Below are positions 25,059-33,172 of a DNA stretch of 64,000 nt, one piece after another; position 1 is the first letter of the stretch, and each line of letters opens with the position of its first letter. Position numbers and translations under genes: made by a program. Below the pieces are notes generated by a model that saw only the letters and a list, made by a program, of their open reading frames with translations, did not search any database and was not told the DNA's origin. The stretch lies in assembly GCF_001661075.1 (NCBI RefSeq), contig NZ_CP014870.1:2810501-2874500 (forward strand). Reading direction: 5' to 3'. The stretch is from Pseudomonas silesiensis. Lineage in GTDB: Bacteria > Pseudomonadota > Gammaproteobacteria > Pseudomonadales > Pseudomonadaceae.

Positions 25059-25607
25059 ATGGACACGGGCTCACGACTCAAACTAGTACGCGAAAGCTAC
25101 AAACTCTCCCAGCGCGAGCTGGCCCGGCGTAGCGGCGTCACCAATGCCACCATCTCCCTGATCGAACAGAATCGCGTCAGCCCCTCCGTCAGCTCCCTGA
25201 AAAAACTGCTTGAAGGCATACCGATGTCTTTGGCGGACTTCTTCACCTTTGATCAGCCGCCGCGTGAGCATCAGTACGTATTTCGGGCTAATGAACAGCC
25301 GGACCTGGGCCGTCATGGGCTGCGGTTGCTGCTGATTGGCGCCTCGGTACCGAGCCGGCAGATGCGCTTGTTGCGCGAGCAGTACGCGCCTGGGGCGAGC
25401 TCGGGGGAAGAGCCGATTGTGCATTCGGAAGGGGAGGAGTGTGGGCTGGTTACGCGGGGGACTGTCGAGCTGACGGTTGATGGGCAGATCAGTGTGCTGA
25501 ATGCCGGGGATGGGTATTACTTTCCGACAACGCTGCCGCATCGGTTTCGCAATATCGGAGCGGATGAGGCGGAAATTATTAGTGCGAATACGCCCGCAAA
25601 CTTCTGA
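25059..25607 (+). CDS. XRE family regulator with C-terminal cupin domain (PuuR-like)
   Basis: 182 aa. The helix-turn-helix occupies about 8-62 (LSQRELARRSGVTNATISLI) and the cupin barrel about 105-178 (HSEGEECGLVTRGTVEL, then DGYYFPTTLPHRF). Proteins of this build control amino-acid or polyamine catabolism. A candidate -10 (TATTAT) and an AT-rich leader lie within 40 bases of the start. No partner gene for such metabolism is adjacent; the downstream neighbour is the defence-type gene. Confidence 0.88.
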   Translation: MDTGSRLKLVRESYKLSQRELARRSGVTNATISLIEQNRVSPSVSSLKKLLEGIPMSLADFFTFDQPPREHQYVFRANEQPDLGRHGLRLLLIGASVPSRQMRLLREQYAPGASSGEEPIVHSEGEECGLVTRGTVELTVDGQISVLNAGDGYYFPTTLPHRFRNIGADEAEIISANTPANF

Positions 25608-25712
25608 TGAATAAAGTACGTCAGTGTTTCCCTGTTGTGGATGCAGAGTTCTGAAAATTTTGAACGTGTTTTCCATCGTTTCCAGCCTTTACCACGTTTC
25701 AAGAGAGTTCTC

Positions 25713-28700
25713 ATGAGTTCAGGGATTAGTCAAAAACTGCAGGGTAGCCGCAAGGAACTGCTCGATATCGGCCTTCGCAACACCATGCTGAACTTCCGCG
25801 CGTCGGCCAAGACATTGGCTGTCGTTGATGAGCTTTCAGAGTTGGTGTTCCACCTGCTTTATCGGCAAGGCAAGGCGATGAGCTTTGCGCCAATGGCGCG
25901 CCAGACATTGGCGGCCTTGGCGAAACCCCTCCAGGTCGATGTTGAAGACGCGCAGGATGCAGCGACCGATGAGTTGTTGTTGCAAGAGCTCGACGGTCTA
26001 GGCGAATCAGGTTTTGTAGACGATGAACTGGACGAGTCGGGTCGAGCGCGTCGGCATACGGATGCGCGCCTGCAGACCGCACTGGATGAGGAGCGCTTGT
26101 TCCTGCAGTTGTTGAGGATTCACAGTGAGGCGCGAGCCTTCGTCGAGGAGCAGGGCGTCAACACGCTGTTCCTGGCGTTGGGCTTTCTTCATTGGTACGA
26201 AGCCGACAACTCAGAAACCCTTCGCAAGGCGCCCTTGATGTTATTGCCGGTGACCCTTGAACGCAGCGGCGCCAAGGACGCGTTTAAACTGAGGTATTCC
26301 GGCGACGAGTTGATGCCTAATTTGTCGTTGATCGCCAAGCTCAAGACCGATTTTGGTCTCGACCTTGCGGCCTGCGAGTTCAGTGAAGATCGCTTCGATG
26401 CTGCCGAAGGCAGTCTCGACAGTTTTTACGCCGAAGTCACGGAGCTGATCAGCAAGCAATCGCGCTGGAAAGTTTCAACGAACGAGGCCGCCCTCGGGTT
26501 CTTTTCCTTCGGCAAGTTCCTGATGTTCAAGGATCTGGATCCGAAGAGCTGGCCGCAAGACCAGCAGCCCGATGCCCACCCGGTCATCACCCGGCTCCTT
26601 GGGTCAGGTTTCGGTGACCAGCATCCTGCCTATGCCGAGGATGTGAACATCGACTCGGTGCTCCAGCCTGGGGAAGTGCGATTCGTCAAAGATGCCGACA
26701 GTAGCCAGACCGAAGCGATCCTCGAAGTGCGTGAGGGCGCCAACCTGGTTATCCAGGGACCACCGGGTACCGGCAAGTCGCAGACCATCACCAACATCAT
26801 CGCGGAACTGATTGCCCAGAAAAAAACGGTGTTGTTCGTGGCCGAAAAGATGGCCGCCCTGGAAGTGGTCAAGCGTCGACTCGATGAATGCCATCTGGGT
26901 GATGCAGTGCTTGAATTGCACAGCCACAAGTCGACTAAAACGTCGGTGCTCAAAGAGCTCGGACGTACACTTGAACAAGGCCGGCCACTGACCAAAGTGG
27001 GGGAAGACGATCTGGCCAACCTGGCGGAGCTGCAAGGCAACCTGAACCGGTATTGCTCTGCCGTGAGTGCGCCTGTGGGGGCCAGCGGCATGGACTTTGT
27101 CGAGGTGCTGGGGCGATACCTCAAACTCAAGCACAGCAACGGCGAGTTACCTGCGATTGCGTTCGCGCCAATGGCGTCATGGACCCAGGCTGATCAGCTG
27201 AAACGCCGCGAACTGGTTGAAGTACTGACGCTCCATCTCAAGGAAATGGGCCGCCCGGACCAAAACCCGTTCTGGGGAAGCAAACGAACGTTCTTCTCCC
27301 CCATTGAAAAGGACAATGCGAGCAACGCATTGCAGCAGGCAAGTGCACACTTGGCCGCTTTGGAAGCCGCCGCCAAGGCGCTGTCGATTCGGCTGATGCT
27401 GACTCAGCCCGCCACGCTCGCGGACGTAGTCGTCATATGCCGCGGCGCAAGGCGGGCGGCCGAAGCGCCTCGTCTGCACGGGGTTGAGCTGAATACGGGC
27501 GACTGGCAGCTACGCCGCGACGCCATACGTGAATTGCTGGATGCGGGCCAGCGCATGAGCCTGTGCAAAGCCAGGCATGGCGCCCTGTTGATCGAGGCCG
27601 CGTGGGAACAGGATCTGTTGGAAGTCCGGCAGAATCTGCTGGCCTACGGTGACAAATGGTGGAAGGTGTTTTCGGGCCGCTATCGCGCTTCAAAGGCTCG
27701 TTTGCAAGGGCTTGCACAAGGTGTGCTGCCTGGCGGCAATGCCGAACAACTCGCCATGGTCGATTCGGTCCTGACCTATCAACAAAGCCGGAAGGTTTAC
27801 GACCGGCACGAGGCCCTGGGAAGTGACCTGTTCGGTGCTCAATGGCAGCGTCAGCAGTCCGACTGGGCGGCACTTGAGCGCATCAGTACCTGGGTAGACC
27901 AGCTCTACGAAGACCTCGGTAAAGGCCATTTACCCGAAGGGATCATTGCGTTTCTCGCCGGACCCACGGACACCCGCGGGCTTGGGGAAACGGTCAGTGA
28001 CATCGAGGCCCATCTCGCCGGCCTTGACCAGGCATTACTGGCCGGCCTGGAAGTCATCGGTATGCAGGATGACACTGCGCAAACGCTGCGCAACCTGGAT
28101 CTGCCTGCCCTGGGCGCGCGCTTGCAGCTATGGCAGACCAGCCTGAGCGCGCTTTACCAGATGGCGCGTTTCAATGTGCTGGCGGACGAGATGCATCAGG
28201 CACAACTGGGCGAACTGTTGAACATTGCCCTGAGCAGCGAAACGCCGGATCAGCTTCCCGCCATCCTCGACTTTTCCTGGTATTCGGGGCTTGTGCAAAA
28301 GGCCTACGCGGAAAAACCGGCGCTACAGCAATTTGACCGCATCAAGCACGAACATCAGATTGCCAGGTTCAAGGCACTTGATGCAGCCTCGTTGAACCAT
28401 GCTCAAACCTGGTTGGCACGCCAGGTATGGGAGCAGATGCCCAATGTGAACCAGCCGGGTGAAATGGCAACGCTGCGTGCAGAGCTGAACAAGAAGCGCC
28501 GGCATATTCCGATTCGCCAGCTGATCGACAAGGCGGGTCGGGCGATTCAGCAAATCAAGCCGGTATTCATGATGAGCCCCATGTCGATCGCCAACTTTTT
28601 GCCTCCAGGCAAGCTGGCGTTCGACGTCGTGGTGTTCGACGAAGCCTCTCAGGTCAAGGCCGTCGACGCGTTTGGCGCGATATTGCGCGGCAAGCAAGTG

Positions 28701-30476
28701 GTGGTCGTGGGTGACACACGGCAGATGCCGCCTAGCGATCTGTTCAGTCGCGACATCGCCCCCGACGACGAGAACGACGCCACCGCAGACATCGAAAGCA
28801 TCCTCAGTCTGTTCAAGGCGGCGGGTAGCCTGGAACGTTACCTGCGCTGGCACTACCGCAGCCGCCACGAATCACTGATCGCGGTCTCCAATGTCGAATT
28901 CTACGACAGCAAACTGGTGGTGTTTCCCTCTGCCGGACAGCATCTCCACGCCAAGGGTGTGAGCTTCGATTATCTGCCCCACGCGGTGTATGACCGTGGT
29001 CGTACTCGCACCAACAAGGAAGAAGCCAAGGCGGTCGCCCAAGCGGTGATGAAGCATGCGTTGGAGACGCCGCAACTTTCCTTGGGAGTGGCTGCATTCA
29101 GTGTCCCCCAGCGGGATTTGATCAGTGTCGAGGTCGAGTTATTGCGGCGTAAGACACCTCAGGCCGAAGTGTTTTTCACCGCACAGGGCAGCGAACCGTT
29201 CTTCGTAAAAAACCTCGAAAACATTCAAGGTGATGAGCGCGACGTGATCTTCATCAGCATTGGTTACGGCCGAAATGAATCCGGTCGTATCGCCCGTGAA
29301 TTTGGCCCGCTCAACAAAGATGGCGGGCATCGTCGACTCAACGTTTTGATCACGCGGGCCAAGTTGGCGATGCGCGTGTTCAGTAACTTCCGCGGTGATG
29401 AGCTGGACATCGATGCCACGGCGAAACACGGCGTACGAGCCTTGAAAAACTTCCTCAAGTACGCGGAAACAGGCGAACTGGAAGTCGCCAAAGAAACCGG
29501 CAAGGCTCCAGACTCGCCTTTTGAGGACCAGGTTATCCGGGCCTTGCGTGATCTCGACTACCAGATAGAGCCCCAAGTCGGCACCGCCGGTTACTTCATT
29601 GACCTCGCCGTGAAAGACCCGGAGTTCCCGGGCCGCTACGTGCTGGCCGTCGAATGCGATGGCGCGGCCTACCACAGCTCGCGCTCGGCCCGTGATCGCG
29701 ATCGGTTGCGCCAAGGTGTGCTGGAAGGGCTGGGATGGAATTTCCATCGTATCTGGAGCACCGATTGGTTCCGCAATCCCGAGCAGGAAATCAGCCGGAC
29801 AGTGGCGGCGATCGAAGCGGCACGCGAACGTATAGCCAACCGTCGTAACGTTCCGGTTGCAGAGACTTTGATCGAACCCCTGCATGAAATTCTCCGGGAT
29901 GAAACGGTTGATGAAGTCGAGCCGCTCGCCAGTACGCCCTATGAGAAAGCACGACTCGCTGCGGTAACCAACCAGCTGGAACTGCATCAACATCAACCGG
30001 AACACCTGCTGCAGCTGATCCGGACCGTGGTGGATGTTGAATCTCCGGTGCATTCGGTGGAGGTCACCCGACGCCTCATGGATGCGTTCGGGGTGACACG
30101 GCAAGGGTCAAGAATCACAGCCGCTGTTGAACAGGCCATTGGTATCGGCATTCAACAAAGGCACTTCTTGCGTCGGGGCGAGTTTCTTCATTTGGCCGAC
30201 AACCGCCCCGTCGTCATCCGCAGCCGGGCGCATTGGGAGTCTTCCGAGCGTAGGTTGGAGTGGGTCGCGCCTGAAGAGCTCGACCGGGCGTTGATAGACA
30301 TCATCGTCTCGGGATTTTCCATGAGTCATGACGATGCGATTTCTGGGGCTTTGAGATTGCTGGGCTTTGGTCGTGCTACTGCCAAGGTGACAGCGGTGTT
30401 GGAAGAGAGAATTGACCAGTTGATCAGTGACAGGCGGTTGGAGTTGAGGGAGGGGCGGCTGGTGGTGGGTGTCTGA
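25713..30476 (+). CDS. DUF4011-SF1 helicase-PD-(D/E)XK/Vsr-type nuclease-DUF3320 protein (putative antiphage defence)
   Basis: 1587 aa from the ATG at 25713 (MSSGISQKLQGSRKELLDIG), preceded by AAGAGAG. The N-terminal DUF4011 region is about 8-250. The SF1 helicase has Walker A GPPGTGKSQT near 349-358, Walker B VVVFDEASQ near 975, GDTRQMPPSD, WHYRSRHESL, and motif VI LNVLITRAKLAMRVF near 1210. A Vsr/PD-(D/E)XK-like nuclease follows at about 1265-1365 (SPFEDQVIRALRDLDYQIEP, VAVECDGAAYHSS, IWSTDWFRNP). A DUF3320-like domain ends the protein. Single-gene systems of this build, which I recall as the Hhe type, protect against phage. It stands alone and ends at a strong bidirectional terminator. The domain order is seen; the defence role is inference. 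Confidence 0.85.
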   Translation: MSSGISQKLQGSRKELLDIGLRNTMLNFRASAKTLAVVDELSELVFHLLYRQGKAMSFAPMARQTLAALAKPLQVDVEDAQDAATDELLLQELDGLGESGFVDDELDESGRARRHTDARLQTALDEERLFLQLLRIHSEARAFVEEQGVNTLFLALGFLHWYEADNSETLRKAPLMLLPVTLERSGAKDAFKLRYSGDELMPNLSLIAKLKTDFGLDLAACEFSEDRFDAAEGSLDSFYAEVTELISKQSRWKVSTNEAALGFFSFGKFLMFKDLDPKSWPQDQQPDAHPVITRLLGSGFGDQHPAYAEDVNIDSVLQPGEVRFVKDADSSQTEAILEVREGANLVIQGPPGTGKSQTITNIIAELIAQKKTVLFVAEKMAALEVVKRRLDECHLGDAVLELHSHKSTKTSVLKELGRTLEQGRPLTKVGEDDLANLAELQGNLNRYCSAVSAPVGASGMDFVEVLGRYLKLKHSNGELPAIAFAPMASWTQADQLKRRELVEVLTLHLKEMGRPDQNPFWGSKRTFFSPIEKDNASNALQQASAHLAALEAAAKALSIRLMLTQPATLADVVVICRGARRAAEAPRLHGVELNTGDWQLRRDAIRELLDAGQRMSLCKARHGALLIEAAWEQDLLEVRQNLLAYGDKWWKVFSGRYRASKARLQGLAQGVLPGGNAEQLAMVDSVLTYQQSRKVYDRHEALGSDLFGAQWQRQQSDWAALERISTWVDQLYEDLGKGHLPEGIIAFLAGPTDTRGLGETVSDIEAHLAGLDQALLAGLEVIGMQDDTAQTLRNLDLPALGARLQLWQTSLSALYQMARFNVLADEMHQAQLGELLNIALSSETPDQLPAILDFSWYSGLVQKAYAEKPALQQFDRIKHEHQIARFKALDAASLNHAQTWLARQVWEQMPNVNQPGEMATLRAELNKKRRHIPIRQLIDKAGRAIQQIKPVFMMSPMSIANFLPPGKLAFDVVVFDEASQVKAVDAFGAILRGKQVVVVGDTRQMPPSDLFSRDIAPDDENDATADIESILSLFKAAGSLERYLRWHYRSRHESLIAVSNVEFYDSKLVVFPSAGQHLHAKGVSFDYLPHAVYDRGRTRTNKEEAKAVAQAVMKHALETPQLSLGVAAFSVPQRDLISVEVELLRRKTPQAEVFFTAQGSEPFFVKNLENIQGDERDVIFISIGYGRNESGRIAREFGPLNKDGGHRRLNVLITRAKLAMRVFSNFRGDELDIDATAKHGVRALKNFLKYAETGELEVAKETGKAPDSPFEDQVIRALRDLDYQIEPQVGTAGYFIDLAVKDPEFPGRYVLAVECDGAAYHSSRSARDRDRLRQGVLEGLGWNFHRIWSTDWFRNPEQEISRTVAAIEAARERIANRRNVPVAETLIEPLHEILRDETVDEVEPLASTPYEKARLAAVTNQLELHQHQPEHLLQLIRTVVDVESPVHSVEVTRRLMDAFGVTRQGSRITAAVEQAIGIGIQQRHFLRRGEFLHLADNRPVVIRSRAHWESSERRLEWVAPEELDRALIDIIVSGFSMSHDDAISGALRLLGFGRATAKVTAVLEERIDQLISDRRLELREGRLVVGV

Positions 30477-30614
30477 TCTGGGATGCCGAAGAAACCGCTG
30501 ATAACGGCCCGACGCTTGTCGGACCTAGGCAGGTGTGACGGGTAGCAGTGGCGGTGCGGGTGTTGGTAATTAGGTTGTCCGGGAAGATCTGGCTCTAAGG
30601 TGGTCGATTAACAA

Positions 30615-30644
30615 AAATGCCTGTATTGCGAGATACGGGCATTT
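30615..30644. terminator. Strong bidirectional terminator
   Basis: A 12-bp stem, AAATGCCTGTAT with ATACGGGCATTT (one G-T pair), closes a six-base loop. It has T-rich sequence on the right and A-rich on the left, so it can stop transcripts from both the helicase gene and the convergent small gene. Confidence 0.8.
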
Positions 30645-30654
30645 ATTTTGCGTA

Positions 30655-30867
30655 TTACCACCGTGACAGAGAGTCGCCCGCGACGCTTTTAGCAACTTCA
30701 TCCAGAGCATGAGCCAGCGTCGTGTCTCCGGCCTTCATACTTTCAGCAATGTAAGCCGCTTTAATTTCCGGGCTGTCGAGAAAATTGGAAGCTTCGTATC
30801 TACTGGTGCCAGAAGTGTCGAGATTGAGGATGGGCATACTCTCGGGATTGAAAATCGTTTTTTTCAT
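30655..30867 (-). CDS. Small protein resembling the N-terminus of addiction-module antidote proteins
   Basis: 70 aa. The segment NFLDSPEIKAAYIAESMKAG, continuing DTTLAHALDEVAKS, resembles the N-terminal half of the 'probable addiction module antidote' family, where it is normally followed by a helix-turn-helix. Here the protein ends (VAGDSLSRW) just where that DNA-binding half should begin. Its ATG directly follows the stop of the next gene upstream with no gap, so the two are one operon. The resemblance is by eye and the function is open. Confidence 0.6.
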   Translation of the reverse strand: MKKTIFNPESMPILNLDTSGTSRYEASNFLDSPEIKAAYIAESMKAGDTTLAHALDEVAKSVAGDSLSRW

Positions 30868-31143
30868 CTAGGTACGTCCCGATGCCGCTTGAGCTTCGAC
30901 ACGGCGAACGGTGATTACCTCGCCGACCTTGACCTTACGGCGAGGCTTCGCTTTGGCCACAAAGGTTTTGCTGCCATCAAGTGACATCCGGACCAAATCA
31001 CCAGAATCGACACGAAGCACGCTACCGCTCACTGACAATGCACGAGCATAAGCGGACATTGTAGCCATTTTGGCTAAATCAGGAATCTGACGCTCCAGAG
31101 CGTCCATTTCCTTATCCGAGTGCTTCTTCGCTTTTATACTCAT
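30868..31143 (-). CDS. Hypothetical 91-aa protein, first gene of a two-gene cassette
   Basis: 91 aa from the ATG at 31143 (MSIKAKKHSDKEMDALERQI). It has a helical first half and a basic second half: VLRVDSGDLVRMSLDGSKTF, then AKPRRKVKVGEVITVRR. The second half looks like two or three beta strands with many Lys/Arg, compatible with nucleic-acid binding. No named family is recognised. The stop codon TAG directly abuts the start of the antidote-like gene, a spacing common in toxin-antitoxin pairs. GC is lower than in the flanking core genes. Confidence 0.6.
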   Translation of the reverse strand: MSIKAKKHSDKEMDALERQIPDLAKMATMSAYARALSVSGSVLRVDSGDLVRMSLDGSKTFVAKAKPRRKVKVGEVITVRRVEAQAASGRT

Positions 31144-31247
31144 CGGGAAACTCCCCATCCGCGTGCACTCTGGCACTTCTTGCCTGGATAAAATATTGAA
31201 TATGTTCAAGCAAGGAAAACCCGCAACAATGCGGGTTCTCCTTCGGT

Positions 31248-31550
31248 TCAGATCTGGTCAGTAACCCTTGGAGCCTCAAACCCCCGTTGCTCAATCACCC
31301 GAAACACATCGCTCACATCCTGAACCATGATCCGGGCGATATTCGTGACGGTATTGATGTCGTTTTCGGCGTAGTCGGGGAGGCTGGTGCAGGCCATGAG
31401 GTGCAGGTATTGGAGGACGGCGTTGAGGCGTTCGCTGACGCAGTTGTGGAGTTCGCGGAGTGGGGCGTCGCTGTCGATGAGCAGGACAGGGTAGTCGGTG
31501 GCGAATTGGGACATGGGGGTGAAGCGGCGGGGCGGATGGCTCATTGTCAT
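31248..31550 (-). CDS. Small hypothetical protein with a long structured leader
   Basis: 100 aa from the ATG at 31550, with GAGGAAG eight bases in front. The sequence DSDAPLRELHNCVSERLNAV, then IARIMVQDVSDVFRVIEQRG, is a single helical domain like the small Pseudomonas proteins of DUF3077/DUF6124 type; I am not certain of the family. No signal peptide or membrane segment is present. The open frame continues upstream to 31721, but that part is the hairpin leader and has no coding character. Confidence 0.55.
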   Translation of the reverse strand: MTMSHPPRRFTPMSQFATDYPVLLIDSDAPLRELHNCVSERLNAVLQYLHLMACTSLPDYAENDINTVTNIARIMVQDVSDVFRVIEQRGFEAPRVTDQI

Positions 31551-31610
31551 AAGTAAATCTTCCTCGTATTTGAAAGAAGAGCTACTGCCGTTCGCTGCGA
31601 TTCGAATGGG

Positions 31611-31688
31611 TGGTAGCTGTGTGTGGGTTCGCAGACCGAGGATACGAGGAACCCGGCAGACCCTAGGATCTCCCACACACAGCCACCA
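31611..31688 (-). promoter_or_regulatory. Structured leader element: long inverted repeat with internal direct repeats
   Basis: Arms TGGTAGCTGTGTGTGGG (31611-31627) and CCCACACACAGCCACCA (31672-31688) are inverted copies with one mismatch. The 44-base interior repeats GCAGACC-n2-AGGAT twice (31631 and 31656) and holds a GGGTT/AACCC pair. It sits 61 bases upstream of the small gene's start on the minus strand, so it would be in its 5' untranslated RNA. Confidence 0.6.
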
Positions 31689-32062
31689 TAAAGCGATTCC
31701 GGTCACTGATGCGACCGTCATTCAGATTATGGTGCTGGGTTCTACACGTATCTTGAGGGCTGCGAAACCCCATCGCTGCCAAATGTCAGCGACGGGTCGA
31801 ATATAGGCGTCGATTTTGGTGTCTGCAAACGGGGCTGTAGGACGGAAAATCGGGTTTGGGGGTGATGTCGAAGCAACATCCCGCTGCGTAGCCGGCGTGG
31901 AAACCAGAGTGTGTTTAATGTCCGGTGGACCGTGTGTGCCGGATCTGCGGCTACTGCGCATCAGACCGCGGGCTTCGGCAGCTGCTACAGGATGTGGGTG
32001 TTTAAACATGTGGCAGGGATTGGGTCGGATTCGCCGCCCGGTAGGAGCAAGCTCCCTCGCCA
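31689..32062. other. Intergenic stretch upstream of the leader, with one REP unit
   Basis: No convincing gene. A minus-strand open frame exists, but it starts inside a REP unit (32041-32062, GTAGGAGCAAGCTCCCTCGC) and has no ribosome-binding site. I recall similar stretches upstream of small DUF genes in other Pseudomonas, so it may belong to the leader or promoter of the small gene. Confidence 0.4.
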
Positions 32063-32156
32063 CAAGCGGTAAATTCCTACACGATTTTCGGACGTCAATA
32101 TCAAAAAATCGCAGCCTTCGGCGTTTTCTACTTCACTCCGGTATCAGCAATGACAA

Positions 32157-32176
32157 AGCCCCGAAACATCGGGGCT
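32157..32176 (-). terminator. Terminator downstream of the PLDc_N protein gene
   Basis: AGCCCCGA and TCGGGGCT form an 8-bp stem with a four-base loop, followed on the minus strand by TTGTCATTG and on the plus strand by CTGTCGTTTT. It lies 53 bases after the stop of the minus-strand gene. Confidence 0.6.
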
Positions 32177-32228
32177 CTGTCGTTTTGAAGGGTGCAATTT
32201 CCAAATCGCTATCGCACACCCTCCGCCA

Positions 32229-32447
32229 TCATTGCCGAGCCTGCGGTGAATGGGGATTGTGTTCAGTATGTTTCGGCCCAGCCAATGCCCACGCCACTAC
32301 CCCAAGCAGCGGCACAAACACGATAAACACGATCCACAAGAGCTTGTTGCTCGATTTTCCTTGGGCTTTGCGCACCCGGTTGATCGCCCACAACTCAACC
32401 AGCAAAAGCACTGCCGCGAGCACGATCCACATTGTTTCGATTGGCAT
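32229..32447 (-). CDS. PLDc_N domain small membrane protein
   Basis: 72 aa with two membrane helices (MWIVLAAVLLLVELWAINRV and LLWIVFIVFVPLLGVVAWAL). The spacing and the ending WALAGP match the PLDc_N domain found at the start of cardiolipin synthases and as stand-alone small proteins. The ATG is preceded by AGGAGGTGAC. The role is unknown; it is probably an inner-membrane protein. Confidence 0.8.
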   Translation of the reverse strand: MPIETMWIVLAAVLLLVELWAINRVRKAQGKSSNKLLWIVFIVFVPLLGVVAWALAGPKHTEHNPHSPQARQ

Positions 32448-32676
32448 TAGTCACCTCCTGATAGTCATTCAGTTAGGTTCGCGCTGGCGGGCAGGGTTCA
32501 TTTTTATTGGGTATTTTCGGCTTCGCGGGAAATGTCCTACAGCTCAAGGCCGGAACAGAATAGGACGGGTCTGATTCTGCATTCTGACGGTATTTCAGCT
32601 GGCGATGACTGAGTTAAACCGCCGTACATTCACTTCTGAAAAAAGAAAAAGCGATTTATCACTTGGGAGAGAACGC

Positions 32677-33165
32677 ATGGCATTTGACGCATTTGTCAAA
32701 ATCGAAGGCATTCCCGGCGAAGCCCTGGATGAACAGTACCGCGACTGGATCGAGGTCAGCGGATACAGCTTTGGGACTCATCAAAGCACGTCGGCAACGG
32801 CCAGTTCCAATGGCGGCGCGAGCTCCGGGCGTACGACGCTGAGCAACTTCACGTTCACCAAAGTATTGGACAAAGCGAGCTGCAAGCTGATGGAGGCCAG
32901 CTGTGCCGGTCAGCATCTGAAAGAGGTCAGCCTGGTACTGAGCCGGGCTGGGGGTGAGAAGCTCAAATACTTCGAGATTATTCTCGAAGAGGTCATTATT
33001 TCCGACTACGCACAAAACGCTGCCGCCGGCATTCCGGTGGAAATCGTGCAGTTGAATTATGGCCGCATCAAAACCATCTACACCCAGCAAAAGCGCAGCG
33101 ATGGTGCCGGTGGCGGCAATATCGCGGGCGGCTGGGATCGCATCAACAACAAAAAATATTCGTGA
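32677..33165 (+). CDS. hcp: Hcp family type VI secretion tube protein
   Basis: 162 aa from the ATG at 32677 with GGGAGAGA in front. MAFDAFVKIEGIPGEALDEQ opens a full-length Hcp1 domain, with SLVLSRAGGEKLKYFEIILE and the C-terminal GRIKTIYTQQ. Hcp hexamers stack into the T6SS tube and chaperone small effectors in their lumen. No other T6SS structural genes are in the window, so this is an orphan Hcp. The effector gene begins seven bases after its stop, and the immunity gene overlaps the effector, forming a compact cassette. Confidence 0.93.
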   Translation: MAFDAFVKIEGIPGEALDEQYRDWIEVSGYSFGTHQSTSATASSNGGASSGRTTLSNFTFTKVLDKASCKLMEASCAGQHLKEVSLVLSRAGGEKLKYFEIILEEVIISDYAQNAAAGIPVEIVQLNYGRIKTIYTQQKRSDGAGGGNIAGGWDRINNKKYS

Positions 33166-33172
33166 GGCTGAA

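Noticed and set aside
31722..32063. Minus-strand 113-codon frame upstream of the structured leader
   Set aside because: It begins within a REP unit and has no ribosome-binding site; better seen as non-coding sequence, although it may be conserved.
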